The notes beneath the pieces are model-generated. The model was given only the letters and a program-made list of their open reading frames with translations, did not search any database and was not told the origin of the DNA. Positions 7,677 through 17,196 of a stretch of 64,000 bases of DNA are shown here, piece by piece (within the stretch, counting starts at the first letter, position 1; every line of letters begins with the position of its first letter). Source of the DNA: Pseudogracilibacillus sp037892545 (lineage in GTDB: Bacteria > Bacillota > Bacilli > Bacillales > Amphibacillaceae); the NCBI RefSeq assembly GCF_037892545.1, contig NZ_JBBKBG010000001.1:186001-250000 (forward strand), read 5' to 3'. A program made the position numbers and the translations under genes.

Positions 7677-9369
7677 ATACCGTTCGTTTAAATTTATTTG
7701 TTAAATGCAATAATTGTTGAGCATGTTCAATTGCTGTTTCCGTTAATTCGGTTCCAGTAAACATTTTACCAATTTCATTTATTTTTTCATTATTGGATAA
7801 ATCCGTTATTTTTGTTGCTGTACGTTCATTTACTTCATGTTTTTCGATAAGTAAATGGTTATCTGACATGGCAGCAACTTGAGGTAAATGTGTAATACAT
7901 AAAACTTGTGCATTTTTTGTAATTTCATACATTTTTTCGGCAATGGACTGTGCAACGCGTCCACTAACACCTGTATCAATTTCATCAAAAATTACGGTTT
8001 GGATTTGATCATGTTTAGAAAAAATATTTTTTAATGCAAGCATAATTCGTGATAGTTCTCCGCCAGAGGCAACTTTCGCCAAATCATTTAACGGCTCTCC
8101 AATATTCGTACTAACCATAAAAGAAATTTGATCTATTCCGTTTGCATACAATGTATTGGTGTCATTTTTTTCGAAATGCACAGAAAAAGTCGCATTTTCT
8201 AAATAGAGATCTTTTAATTCCACTTCAATTTCTTTTTCCAATGACAAAGCTGCTTTTTTCCTTGCGTTATGCAATTGTTCCGCAATAATGAATGCTTCGT
8301 TTTCTATAGCCGTTATTTCTTTCTCTAATTGAAGTAGATGATCTTCTTTATGTTCAATTTCATCGATTTCCTGTTCAATTTTTACTTTATACTTAAAAAT
8401 TTCATCTATGTTTAAACCATATTTTTTCTTTAAATGATTTATTTCATTTAGTCTGCTTTCTATGTCGTTTAGTTCGTTCTCATCATAATATAAAGTATCA
8501 ATATATTGACGCAATGAAAAGCTAATTTCCTCTAGTTGATAAAATAAAGATGACAAATCATCTGCATGATGTTCTAAATTCTCATCTAATTCCTTTACTT
8601 GTTGCAAATTATTTTGAGCAATATCAAGTAATTCAAGTGCGTGTTTTTCGCCAGCTAACAAACTATATGCCTCATCAACTGTCCGATATAACTTCTCATG
8701 ATGATGTAATTTATTTCTTTCTTCTGTTAATGCTTCATCTTCCCCAATTTGCAAATTCGCTTCTTCTATTTCGTGTAATTGAAATTGAATGAAATCTAAA
8801 CGATGTACCATATCCTGTTCATTCGTTTGTAATTGTAGATGCTTTTTTTTCAATGTATTTAATTTCGTATACAGTGCATCATACATTTTTATTAATGGAT
8901 CAATTTGTTTTTCATCGTAAGCATCTAATAATTGTATATGTGTTTCTTCATCCATTAACTGAATAGTATCATGCTGACTGTGGATATTCACTACTTTTTG
9001 ACCAATCTCTTTTAAAACAGATAAAGTTACGATTTTATTGTTTATTTTACAAATACTTTTTCCTTGTTTTGTAATGGTTCGCTCAAGTACTAGCATTTGG
9101 TCGTGGATATCAATGTCATAAAAATTTGCCATATCCTTTAGATGGTCATCCCCATCTTTTAATGAAAATAAACCGCTAATTTCTGCCTTTTTTTCTCCAT
9201 GACGGACATAATGAACAGATGCACGAGCACCTGCTAATAATTCTACTGCATCAATAATAATCGACTTTCCAGCACCTGTTTCTCCAGTTAGTACCGTTAA
9301 TCCTTCGTGAAATGTGATCGAAATATCATCAATAATAGCGAAATTTCGTATCGATAGTTCAGTTAACAA
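7672..9369 (-). CDS. recN: DNA repair protein RecN
   Basis: SMC-like ATPase that acts at DNA double-strand breaks in recombinational repair. The 565-residue protein has Walker A GETGAGKS at 28-35, a long central coiled coil (about 160-370) and a C-terminal ABC signature region SGGELSRIMLA followed by Walker B VIFDEIDTGVSG. The start is TTG at 9369 with GAGGTGA 6 nt upstream. It follows argR on the same strand by 26 nt, the standard Bacillus arrangement. Confidence 0.96.
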   Translation of the reverse strand: MLTELSIRNFAIIDDISITFHEGLTVLTGETGAGKSIIIDAVELLAGARASVHYVRHGEKKAEISGLFSLKDGDDHLKDMANFYDIDIHDQMLVLERTITKQGKSICKINNKIVTLSVLKEIGQKVVNIHSQHDTIQLMDEETHIQLLDAYDEKQIDPLIKMYDALYTKLNTLKKKHLQLQTNEQDMVHRLDFIQFQLHEIEEANLQIGEDEALTEERNKLHHHEKLYRTVDEAYSLLAGEKHALELLDIAQNNLQQVKELDENLEHHADDLSSLFYQLEEISFSLRQYIDTLYYDENELNDIESRLNEINHLKKKYGLNIDEIFKYKVKIEQEIDEIEHKEDHLLQLEKEITAIENEAFIIAEQLHNARKKAALSLEKEIEVELKDLYLENATFSVHFEKNDTNTLYANGIDQISFMVSTNIGEPLNDLAKVASGGELSRIMLALKNIFSKHDQIQTVIFDEIDTGVSGRVAQSIAEKMYEITKNAQVLCITHLPQVAAMSDNHLLIEKHEVNERTATKITDLSNNEKINEIGKMFTGTELTETAIEHAQQLLHLTNKFKRTVS

Positions 9370-9395
9370 CGGTCATCACCTCGCAATTTGTTACT

Positions 9396-9845
9396 TTATA
9401 ACATTTGCACGATACGTTCTTTTACTTCTACCGCATGTTCTTCTTCTCGACAAATAATCAGGCACGTATCATCCCCACAAATTGTACCGAGAACTTCTTC
9501 CCATTCAATATCATCGATTAATACTCCAATAGCATTTCCGTTTCCAGGAAGTGTTTTTAATACGATAAAGTTCTTCGCATGGTCAATACTAACGAATGCT
9601 TCCATAATTAATCGTTCTAATTTCTCTAGTGGGTTAAAACGTTGTTCTGTTGGTAAGCTGTACTTATATATACCTGCTTTTGATGGTACCTTGACAAGAT
9701 GTAATTCCTTTATATCACGTGATACAGTCGCTTGTGTTACATTAAATCCTAAATTTTTTAAACGTTCTACAAGTTCATCTTGTGTTTCAATTTCGTTTTC
9801 GGAAATTATTTCCCTAATTTTAAAATGTCGCTTTGATTTACTCAT
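9396..9845 (-). CDS. argR: Arginine repressor ArgR/AhrC
   Basis: Arginine-responsive hexameric regulator of arginine synthesis and catabolism. The 149 residues are the family length: an N-terminal winged helix (about 1-70) with TQATVSRDIKELHL, then the C-terminal oligomerisation and arginine-binding domain ending near GDDTCLIICR. ATG start. It sits between tlyA and recN, as in B. subtilis (ahrC), within the same long minus-strand cluster. Confidence 0.96.
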   Translation of the reverse strand: MSKSKRHFKIREIISENEIETQDELVERLKNLGFNVTQATVSRDIKELHLVKVPSKAGIYKYSLPTEQRFNPLEKLERLIMEAFVSIDHAKNFIVLKTLPGNGNAIGVLIDDIEWEEVLGTICGDDTCLIICREEEHAVEVKERIVQML

Positions 9846-9866
9846 TTCCTTCTCTCCTGCTCGATA

Positions 9867-10676
9867 TTATTTAAGTGTATCATGTGCTTCATTGACAATG
9901 TCTGGGATCTTATCCATTATGGACGTAGAAGAATCAACCACTTCATCGATATATAAATGTGCTAAAAACTCAATATTTCCTTCACCACCTGTAATCGGTG
10001 AGAATGATAAATCTTTACACATTATCCCTTCGTTCTCAACGAATGAAATAATCTTTTCTAACACTTCTACATGTATTTTTTTATCTTTGATGACCCCTTT
10101 TTTTCCAACTTGTTCTCGAGCTGCTTCGAACTGTGGTTTAATTAATGCGATGACATCTGTCCCATTTTGCGCAATCGTTTTTAATACTGGCAAAATAATT
10201 TTCAATGAAATAAATGATACATCAATCGTTGCAAAATTCGGTAAACCTTGATCAAAAAATGATTGTTTTACATGACGAAAGTTTGTTCTTTCACGAACGA
10301 TGACACGATCATCTGAACGTAATTTCCAATCTAATTGATTATATCCTACATCTATAGCATACACTAAACTTGCTCCATTTTGTAAAGCGCAATCTGTAAA
10401 ACCGCCAGTGGAAGAGCCGATATCTACCATGATTTTATTTTCAACAGATACATCAAATATTTGTAATGCTTTCTCTAATTTAAATCCACCACGACTAACG
10501 TATGGTAACTGTCCTTTAACAGTAAGTGGAATACTTTCATCGACTTTTACTCCTGGTTTATCTAAGCGTTCATTTTCAGAAAACACTTGTCCGGCCATAA
10601 TTAGTCGTTTCGCTTTTTCACGTGTGTCGATTAAATTTCGTTTAACTAATAGTACATCTAGTCGTTCTTTACTCAT
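9867..10676 (-). CDS. tlyA: TlyA-family rRNA methyltransferase (YqxC)
   Basis: Predicted 2'-O-methyltransferase of 16S/23S rRNA. It has an S4 RNA-binding domain (about 1-62, RLDVLLVKRNL...TREKAKRLIMAGQV) fused to an FtsJ-like domain with the SAM-binding motif DIGSSTGGFTDCAL. The 269-residue length is normal. The ATG overlaps the oapA stop (ATGA) and AAGGAAG precedes it, so it is probably translated in coupling with oapA. Confidence 0.93.
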   Translation of the reverse strand: MSKERLDVLLVKRNLIDTREKAKRLIMAGQVFSENERLDKPGVKVDESIPLTVKGQLPYVSRGGFKLEKALQIFDVSVENKIMVDIGSSTGGFTDCALQNGASLVYAIDVGYNQLDWKLRSDDRVIVRERTNFRHVKQSFFDQGLPNFATIDVSFISLKIILPVLKTIAQNGTDVIALIKPQFEAAREQVGKKGVIKDKKIHVEVLEKIISFVENEGIMCKDLSFSPITGGEGNIEFLAHLYIDEVVDSSTSIMDKIPDIVNEAHDTLK

Positions 10677-11287
10677 TTTTTTCTTCCTTTTTTCTTAATT
10701 TTATCTTGATTATTTTTCGATGAAAAGATATTTATTTTCATTTTCTCTTGAATAAAATAAATTGCTTTTCCAGTCATTAACAAAATATTTGTCGATGCAT
10801 TCATCGCAAAATATTTTCCTAATGCTTTACCGCCAACTGTTAATGCAGCAATCAGGCTCGTTAATACAATGGATAATGCTAATTGCATCGGGGATTCGGG
10901 ACTCTCATTCATTAAATTACCTATTTCAATAATAACAACTGCTAGTGCACTACCACTTATAATACCAGATATATCCCCAATCACATCATTACAAAAACTG
11001 GCGAATTTATCCGCATTTTTATAAATTAAAACAGCTTCTCTTGCACCTGTAACTTTTTCTGCCGCCATCGCATGTAGTGGCCTTTGATCTGCTGCAGCTG
11101 CTGCAATACCTAACATATCAAAAAAGATGCCAATTAGGACAAAAAATAAAACAAGTATCATACCAATCATCCAAGAGACTTTCGGTAAGATAGTAGAAGA
11201 AAAACTTGAAAAAATAGCCGCTAACACGAACGTGATAACGGCTATCGTTAAACTAAATTTTATCGATCTTTTTATTTTATCGTTCAT
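10673..11287 (-). CDS. oapA: OLE-associated membrane protein OapA
   Basis: Integral membrane protein with about four hydrophobic segments (near 8-30, 33-55, 112-135 and 140-160) and the conserved soluble-looking stretch AAADQRPLHAMAAEKVTGAREAV. OapA is the transmembrane partner that anchors OLE RNA. Its gene directly follows the OLE RNA gene in known loci, exactly as here. The frame can open at 11314, but only the ATG at 11287 has an AAGG site upstream, giving 204 residues. The start remains slightly uncertain. The gene overlaps tlyA by 4 nt; dxs, which lies nearby in other genomes, is absent. Confidence 0.9.
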   Translation of the reverse strand: MNDKIKRSIKFSLTIAVITFVLAAIFSSFSSTILPKVSWMIGMILVLFFVLIGIFFDMLGIAAAAADQRPLHAMAAEKVTGAREAVLIYKNADKFASFCNDVIGDISGIISGSALAVVIIEIGNLMNESPESPMQLALSIVLTSLIAALTVGGKALGKYFAMNASTNILLMTGKAIYFIQEKMKINIFSSKNNQDKIKKKGRKK

Positions 11288-11334
11288 ATGTATATCATAC
11301 CTTATTTGAGTCATCGTATTATAGAAGGAATGGT

Positions 11335-11935
11335 CATTTATAAAGTTAAGACTGCGGCTTAGGTCCAGTAGGTTTTCCCAGATAGATACCTAGTGTCGCC
11401 ACTAAGGCAGTTCCCTTTTAAATCTATCTTAACTTGTTGCCAGAAGTTAGACTGGATTACCACTTAGTCCGCACTATAATCCCTTATAAATGTCAACATG
11501 AACAGCCTAGGAGCTTTCCTCTAACAGTCTTTAACCTGTTTCTAGCCTCTTTTGCAACTCCGATTTCATAAAGCGCTACAAAATAATGAAGTAGTGGCCA
11601 CCTACTTATTATTTTAAAAACTTTAATCCTCTCGGCAATCACTCAAGGCAGGCTACTCTGTCTTTTTATGAAAGAACTTAATCTTTCGACAGGTTCATAC
11701 CCCATTCCATCATGTCTCCGAATCGGTAGACCGTGACAGAGATGGGCCTCCGCGGTAAATGGGTCAACGCCCACATGCCTTTGTGGATCGCCCATAAACC
11801 TTAACTCCCAGCATCGACCCAAGGCTGGGCGCCTCAAGCCTACACAAGGAACTTCATCGATATGCCCTTTGGCGGATTTTTAGGCCCGCCTTCAAAACAG
11901 GGGGACTGACTAGGATACTGCACCATTCCATTATT
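11335..11935 (-). ncRNA. ole: OLE RNA (ornate, large, extremophilic)
   Basis: A roughly 600-nt stretch without a plausible gene. It is richer in G+C than its surroundings and full of short complementary segments such as GCGCCCAGCCTT.../...GGCTGGG and GGCGGGCC.../...GGTCCGCC-like pairs. Length, strand and position between ispA and an OapA gene match known OLE RNA loci. The 5' end is set about 7 nt after an extended -10 box at 11942-11947. The 3' end, after the CCTAAGCCGCAGTCTT segment, is approximate. OLE RNA forms a membrane ribonucleoprotein with OapA and is linked to alcohol, cold and Mg2+ stress responses in alkaliphilic Bacillus. Confidence 0.92.
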
Positions 11936-11941
11936 AGAAAC

Positions 11942-11950
11942 ATTATATCA
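11942..11950 (-). promoter_or_regulatory. Extended -10 promoter of OLE RNA
   Basis: The minus strand reads TGATATAAT (TGn plus a consensus TATAAT) with no good -35 at 17 nt. It lies after the ispA stop and would start transcription near 11935, at the expected 5' end of OLE RNA. Confidence 0.7.
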
Positions 11951-11988
11951 TGAAAAAAGCTAGAATTCCATGAACGAAACAGTTTTTA

Positions 11989-12876
11989 TTAATGGTCACG
12001 TTCACCAAAATAATATAGAAGTTGTTCTAAATAGGATTGTTCTATATTTGCCTCTTGTAATGCGTGTAAAGCCTTTTCTGTATATGCAGTTAAATGATTT
12101 TTTGCACCTTCTAATCCAAGTAAATTTGGATATGTACTCTTTTTATTCTCTTCATCACTACCGATAGGTTTTCCTAATTTTTCTTGATCACCAATCACAT
12201 CTAAAATATCGTCCTGTACTTGAAAAATAATCCCTAAATAGTAAGCGAATTTTTTCAGATGTGTTAATTGTGTCTCTGTCGCATTACCTAAATACGCTCC
12301 AGCAATAATCGCAAAAGAAATTAACTTCCCTGTCTTATGTTCGTGTACTTTTTCAAGCTCTTCTAATGACAGAGGACTCATTTCTCCTTCCATATCTAAA
12401 ACCTGCCCCGCGACCATTCCTTCAGGTCCACTTGCATGGGATAATTCAGTAATTAAAAAGACTTTTTCTTCTGCCGTTAATAACTCGTCTTTTGCAATTA
12501 ATTCAAAACTGTTTGTTAATAATGCATCTCCAGCCAAAATGGCTGTAGCTTCATCGAATTTTTTATGGTTCGTTAAAGCACCACGACGATAATTATCATC
12601 ATCCATCGCAGGTAAATCATCATGAATGAGTGAATATGTGTGAATCATTTCTAATGCTGCTGCAGTACGTAATGTTTTCGCTTCATCTGTTTTATGAAAC
12701 GATTGATAACTTGCAAGTAGCAATATCGGTCGTAATCTTTTACCACCTGCAAGCAATGAATATTCCATGGAAGCCTTTAAGTTTTTTGGAATATTCGCAT
12801 CCGTATATAAGGATGATAGCTTCTGTTCAATTAATTCTTTCCCATGTTGTATATAATTTTTTATAGAATTATTCAA
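11989..12876 (-). CDS. ispA: Farnesyl diphosphate synthase (YqiD)
   Basis: Condenses DMAPP/GPP with IPP to farnesyl diphosphate. The 295-residue protein has the first aspartate-rich motif in LIHDDLPAMDDD, GGKRLRP near the N-terminus and the second aspartate-rich motif DDILD followed by GDQEKLGKPIGSD. The start is TTG at 12876 with GGAGG 10 nt upstream. It follows xseB by 5 nt. In B. subtilis dxs follows; here the OLE RNA gene comes next. Confidence 0.94.
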   Translation of the reverse strand: MNNSIKNYIQHGKELIEQKLSSLYTDANIPKNLKASMEYSLLAGGKRLRPILLLASYQSFHKTDEAKTLRTAAALEMIHTYSLIHDDLPAMDDDNYRRGALTNHKKFDEATAILAGDALLTNSFELIAKDELLTAEEKVFLITELSHASGPEGMVAGQVLDMEGEMSPLSLEELEKVHEHKTGKLISFAIIAGAYLGNATETQLTHLKKFAYYLGIIFQVQDDILDVIGDQEKLGKPIGSDEENKKSTYPNLLGLEGAKNHLTAYTEKALHALQEANIEQSYLEQLLYYFGERDH

Positions 12877-12881
12877 TTATA

Positions 12882-13118
12882 TTAATCCTCCAATACTTCA
12901 TCATAAGGTTCTGTCGTTCCATCAGCCTGCATTAATTCTGTCATTTTTTCTTCTGCGTTTTTTAACATACGATTACATTGTTTGGATAACTTCATACCTT
13001 CTTCATATAAAGCCATCGATTTTTCTAATGGGATATCATCATTTTCTAAAGATGTAACAATCTCCTCTAATTTTTTTAATGCTTCCTCAAACGAAAGTTC
13101 ATTCAATTGTTCACTCAT
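12882..13118 (-). CDS. xseB: Exodeoxyribonuclease VII small subunit
   Basis: Small subunit of exonuclease VII. The 78-residue product starts MSEQLNELSFEEALKKLEEIV, the usual XseB N-terminus, and is helical throughout. The ATG at 13118 is chosen because GGAGG lies just upstream; the open frame extends further but that extension is not conserved. It overlaps the 3' end of xseA by 8 nt, indicating translational coupling. Confidence 0.94.
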   Translation of the reverse strand: MSEQLNELSFEEALKKLEEIVTSLENDDIPLEKSMALYEEGMKLSKQCNRMLKNAEEKMTELMQADGTTEPYDEVLED

Positions 13119-14463
13119 TTTTTGGGTCCCTCCGTATTTCCTGTACTTGACAGTATAAGTCACCGTCATGCAATTTAAGTCTAATAGAATCTTTAGTTTC
13201 TACATGGTTTATCGACTTAACGACTCGATTCTCTTCATCATAAGGTAATGCAAATCCCCTCTTTAAAATATGTAGGGGATTGACGAGTGATAATTTATCT
13301 ATTATGTGTACAAATTGTTGTGTAGACTGACGGATATGTTGTGCTGTTTTATCCTCCAATTGGCTACTTAATAATTGTACTTTTTCATGTAGTTGTTTTA
13401 ACTTACGGTCAGGATGATAAAAGGATAATTTTGTCTCTATTTGTTGTACACAATGTTGTGTTCGATATAATTTTTCCTCTATTTGCTGTTGTAAACGATC
13501 ATCCAATGTATCGACAAATTGTTGTTTTTCATAGATAATTTGTTTTGGCATTTGAAATGACGGTGATTGTTCTATCTTTTGTAATAATTCTTTCCGACGG
13601 GCAATATTTAGTTGTAGTAATTGCTTTAAACGAACGGACATATGTAGTAGATTTTCTTCTACATCGATGATGGAAGGTACTGCTAATTCCGCTGCACCAG
13701 TTGGTGTCGGTGCACGTAAATCTGATACAAAATCTGTTAATGTCGTATCTGTTTCATGTCCTATTGCACTAATAATAGGAATGTTTGATGCAAATACTGC
13801 TTCAATCACTCGCAATTCATTAAAAGCCCATAAATCTTCTAATGAGCCACCACCACGACCAACAATTAGCGTATCAAACGTATGAACTCGGTTCGCTAAT
13901 TCAATCGCTTGTGCAATCGATTCTTTCGCTTCATTTCCTTGTACAATTGCAGGAATAACGGTTATTTGCACAATGGGGTACCTTCTTTTAATAGTCGTGA
14001 TCATATCACGTACAGCGGCACTTGTCGGCGAAGTGACAAGGCCGATGGAAGTTGGGTATTGAGGAATACTTTTTTTATGGTGCATATCAAATAACCCACG
14101 TTTTTGTAAGTCACTCTTTAATTGCTCATACGCTAAATAAAGTGCTCCAATTCCATCAGGTTCCATGTCTTTTATGTATAGTTGATATTGTCCATATTGT
14201 TCGTAAACCGTTACTTGCCCTTTTATCAGTACGTGCATTCCATTTTCTGGACGAAATTTCACATGACGATTATCACCGTAAAACATAACAGCAGGAATTC
14301 TCGCGCCATCATCTTTTAAAGTTAAATACATATGCCCATTTCGATGTAAATTAAAATTCGATATTTCCCCTTTTATATAAAGTTCCTGTAAATGAGGGTC
14401 AATATCCATCTTTTTCTTTAAATATTTTGTTAAAGCAGTGATGGTTACATAGCGTTTTTGCAC
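13111..14463 (-). CDS. xseA: Exodeoxyribonuclease VII large subunit
   Basis: Catalytic subunit of exonuclease VII, degrading single-stranded DNA. The 450-residue protein has an N-terminal OB fold (about 10-100, with HMYLTLKDDGARIPAVMF), the conserved core with VGRGGGSLEDLWAFN and AIGHETDTTLTDFVSDLRAPTP, and a C-terminal coiled coil (about 270-400). The start is GTG at 14463, overlapping the folD stop by 1 nt, with AAAGGA 10 nt upstream. Confidence 0.95.
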   Translation of the reverse strand: MQKRYVTITALTKYLKKKMDIDPHLQELYIKGEISNFNLHRNGHMYLTLKDDGARIPAVMFYGDNRHVKFRPENGMHVLIKGQVTVYEQYGQYQLYIKDMEPDGIGALYLAYEQLKSDLQKRGLFDMHHKKSIPQYPTSIGLVTSPTSAAVRDMITTIKRRYPIVQITVIPAIVQGNEAKESIAQAIELANRVHTFDTLIVGRGGGSLEDLWAFNELRVIEAVFASNIPIISAIGHETDTTLTDFVSDLRAPTPTGAAELAVPSIIDVEENLLHMSVRLKQLLQLNIARRKELLQKIEQSPSFQMPKQIIYEKQQFVDTLDDRLQQQIEEKLYRTQHCVQQIETKLSFYHPDRKLKQLHEKVQLLSSQLEDKTAQHIRQSTQQFVHIIDKLSLVNPLHILKRGFALPYDEENRVVKSINHVETKDSIRLKLHDGDLYCQVQEIRRDPKNE

Positions 14464-15314
14464 TATTGTTCGATCCTTTTCGCTGCTTCAATCGTATTTC
14501 TTAATAACATCGTAATGGTCATTGGCCCAACACCCTTTGGTACTGGAGTTATGTATGACGCAACTTGTTTTACATCTTCAAAGTCCACATCTCCTGTTAA
14601 AGTACCTTCTTTTGTACGGTTCACTCCGACATCTATCACGACGGCACCTTCTTTGACATAACTTGCATCAATTACATGTTCTTTTCCAACCGCGACAATT
14701 AAAATGTCAGCTTGTTTTGTAATGTCTTTCATATTTTTTGTTCGTGAATGGCAGTACGTCACTGTCGCATTTTCATTTAGTAATAATTGTCCAACAGGTT
14801 TACCGACAATATTACTTCTTCCGATTACAACCGCATGTTTTCCTTCTGTTTCAATTTGTTTTGATTGAATCATTTGTATAATTCCATGTGGTGTACAAGG
14901 TAAAAATGTTTCTTGACCAGTCATCATTTTCCCGACATTAATTGGATGAAATCCATCTACATCTTTTTTGGGATCAATCGCTTCAATTATTTTTTGTTCA
15001 TCAATATGTTTTGGAATTGGTAATTGTACTAAAATCCCATGTACCGTTTTATCGTTATTTAGACGGTCAATTTCTGTTAATAATTCCGCTTCTGAAATGG
15101 ATGCATCTTTGCGGATAATTTCTGAAATAATCCCAGCCTCGTTACATGCTTTATGTTTTCCTTTTACATAAGATTGTGATGCAGGGTCATCTCCTATTAA
15201 AATGACGGTTAATTTTGGGAAAATCTTCTTGTTATTTAATGCTGCAACCTCTTGTTTCATTTCTTCACGTAAATTACTCGCTAATTCTAGTCCGTTTATT
15301 ACTTCCGCTGTCAT
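14463..15314 (-). CDS. folD: Bifunctional methylenetetrahydrofolate dehydrogenase/cyclohydrolase
   Basis: Interconverts 5,10-methylene-THF, 5,10-methenyl-THF and 10-formyl-THF in one-carbon metabolism. The 283-residue protein has the catalytic YVKGKHKAC segment (lysine in YxxxK), ILVQLPIPKH, the Rossmann motif VVIGRSNIVGKPV and the closing PVPKGVGPMTITML. ATG start. It lies 16 nt downstream of nusB and abuts xseA, as in B. subtilis. Confidence 0.96.
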   Translation of the reverse strand: MTAEVINGLELASNLREEMKQEVAALNNKKIFPKLTVILIGDDPASQSYVKGKHKACNEAGIISEIIRKDASISEAELLTEIDRLNNDKTVHGILVQLPIPKHIDEQKIIEAIDPKKDVDGFHPINVGKMMTGQETFLPCTPHGIIQMIQSKQIETEGKHAVVIGRSNIVGKPVGQLLLNENATVTYCHSRTKNMKDITKQADILIVAVGKEHVIDASYVKEGAVVIDVGVNRTKEGTLTGDVDFEDVKQVASYITPVPKGVGPMTITMLLRNTIEAAKRIEQ

Positions 15315-15330
15315 AAAAATGCCTCCCTAA

Positions 15331-15690
15331 CTACTTAATTAATTTTGCTAAAACTCCATTAATAAATTTACCTGATTTTTCATCACCATATTTATGTGCT
15401 AATTCCACTGCTTCATTAATCGAAACAGCTGTTGGTACATCCTCTATATGCTCAATTTCATAGATAGCAATACGTAAAATGGTTTTTTCTACTAATGCAA
15501 TCCGGTCAATGGTCCAATTCGTTAAATGTTCTTCAAGTTGATGATCGATACCTTCTTTATACGAAATAACTCCATGTACGATTGTTTTAACGAATGTATC
15601 CTCTATATATTCTTCCGTGACTCCCTCTTCATTTAAGTCTACAGAAAATAAAAGTTTAAATGCTTCTTCTCTAGCAGCTCTTCGCTCCAT
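15331..15690 (-). CDS. nusB: Transcription antitermination factor NusB
   Basis: RNA-binding antitermination factor for rRNA operons. The 119-residue protein starts with the arginine-rich MERRAAREEAFKLLFSVD and ends with the conserved VELAHKYGDEKSGKFINGVLAKL. ATG start. In B. subtilis yqhY lies between accC and nusB; here nusB follows accC directly across about 125 nt with a terminator between, so nusB should have its own promoter. Confidence 0.95.
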   Translation of the reverse strand: MERRAAREEAFKLLFSVDLNEEGVTEEYIEDTFVKTIVHGVISYKEGIDHQLEEHLTNWTIDRIALVEKTILRIAIYEIEHIEDVPTAVSINEAVELAHKYGDEKSGKFINGVLAKLIK

Positions 15691-15776
15691 GAATTTTGTT
15701 CCCTTCTACTTATCATTGTTAATCTTTATCATGATTTTATCATACCATGACAGATTAAAAGTTACTAATAGGAACA

Positions 15777-15812
15777 AAGAAAAAGGTTGGAATAATTTCA
15801 TTCCAACCTTCA
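15777..15812 (-). terminator. Rho-independent terminator after accC
   Basis: The arms AAGGTTGGAAT and ATTCCAACCTT flank a 6-nt loop and are followed on the minus strand by TTTCTTT. It lies 8 nt past the accC stop and should limit read-through into nusB. Confidence 0.85.
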
Positions 15813-15817
15813 TCGTA

Positions 15818-17176
15818 TTACTCATCTTTTGGTGTGATCGGATAATCTGTTAAGAAGTTTGTGTTAAAATCCCCTTGAACGAATACATCATGTTCCATAA
15901 TTCTTGAATGGAACGGTATAGTCGTTTTAACTCCTTCTACTACAAATTCATCTAATGCACGTTTCATCCGCTGAATTGCTTCTTCTCTCGTTCTACCATG
16001 TGTAATCAACTTGGCTACCATGGAATCGTAAAAAGGTGGAATGAAGTATTCAGGATAAACTGCTGAATCAACACGTACTCCTAAACCTCCTGGCGCTAAA
16101 TACATGTCTACTTTACCAGGTTGAGGCATAAAGTTATTAAATGGATCTTCCGCATTAATTCGGCATTCAATTGACCAACCGTTTAATTCGATATCTTCTT
16201 GTTTATAGGCCAATTCTTCCCCGTTTGCAACACGGATCATTTCTTTAATTAAATCAACACCAGTAACCATTTCTGTTACGGGGTGCTCTACTTGAATACG
16301 AGTATTCATTTCCATGAAATAAAATTCATTATTTTCACGGTTGAAAATGTATTCGATCGTTCCAGCACCAACATAATTTACAGCTTTAGCAGCACGGACA
16401 GATGCTTCTCCCATTTCTTTTCTAAGCTCAGGTGTAATTGCTGGTGATGGTGTTTCTTCGACTAATTTTTGTAAACGGCGTTGGATAGAGCAATCTCTCT
16501 CCCCTAAATGAATGACGTTACCGTGTTCATCTGCCATTACTTGAATTTCAACATGGCGAAAATCTTCAATACATTTTTCTAAATACACACCAGGGTTACC
16601 AAATGATGTTTCTGCTTCTTTTTGTGTGATACGGAAACCGTTAATTAACTCTTCTTCGTTTTTGGCGATACGAATACCTTTACCGCCCCCACCTGCTGTC
16701 GCTTTAATAATGACTGGGTAACCAATTTCATTCGCTATTTTTACTGCTTCGTCTTCATTCGCTAAAATTCCATCCGAACCAGGAACGATTGGTACTCCTG
16801 CTTCTTTCATCGTTTGTCGAGCTACATCTTTAATTCCCATTTTTTGAATCGCTTCAGGTGTCGGACCGACGAATTTCACATTACATTCTTGGCATAATTC
16901 TGCAAAATCTACGTTTTCTGCTAAAAATCCATACCCAGGATGAATGGCATCTACACCAGTTGATTTTGCTACCGTTAAAATATTCGTCATATTTAAATAA
17001 CTTTCTGGTCCAGGCGCAGGTCCGATACAATAAGCTTCATCTGCGATTTGTACATGTAATGCTTCTTTATCTGCCTCAGAGTAAATTGCTACGGTTTGAA
17101 TACCTAATTCTTTACATGCACGAATAATTCTTACAGCAATTTCTCCTCTATTTGCGATTAATAATTTTTTAATCAC
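15818..17176 (-). CDS. accC: Biotin carboxylase subunit of acetyl-CoA carboxylase
   Basis: ATP-dependent carboxylation of biotin on AccB, the first half of malonyl-CoA synthesis. The 452-residue protein opens IKKLLIANRGEIAVRIIRAC, has the ATP-grasp glycine loop KATAGGGGKGIR, the catalytic region FMEMNTRIQVEHPVTE and RDCSIQRRLQKLVEE. The start is GTG at 17176 with AAGGGG about 10 nt upstream. It follows accB by 20 nt. Confidence 0.96.
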   Translation of the reverse strand: MIKKLLIANRGEIAVRIIRACKELGIQTVAIYSEADKEALHVQIADEAYCIGPAPGPESYLNMTNILTVAKSTGVDAIHPGYGFLAENVDFAELCQECNVKFVGPTPEAIQKMGIKDVARQTMKEAGVPIVPGSDGILANEDEAVKIANEIGYPVIIKATAGGGGKGIRIAKNEEELINGFRITQKEAETSFGNPGVYLEKCIEDFRHVEIQVMADEHGNVIHLGERDCSIQRRLQKLVEETPSPAITPELRKEMGEASVRAAKAVNYVGAGTIEYIFNRENNEFYFMEMNTRIQVEHPVTEMVTGVDLIKEMIRVANGEELAYKQEDIELNGWSIECRINAEDPFNNFMPQPGKVDMYLAPGGLGVRVDSAVYPEYFIPPFYDSMVAKLITHGRTREEAIQRMKRALDEFVVEGVKTTIPFHSRIMEHDVFVQGDFNTNFLTDYPITPKDE

Positions 17177-17196
17177 GTTATATCGTCCCCTTACTT

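Noticed and set aside
9388..10251. 287-codon open frame on the plus strand
   Set aside because: It lies antisense to argR and tlyA, both clear conserved genes, has no ribosome site and a serine/isoleucine-rich composition typical of a reverse-frame shadow.
11643..11837. 64-codon open frame on the minus strand
   Set aside because: It falls entirely inside the OLE RNA and has no ribosome site or recognisable product.
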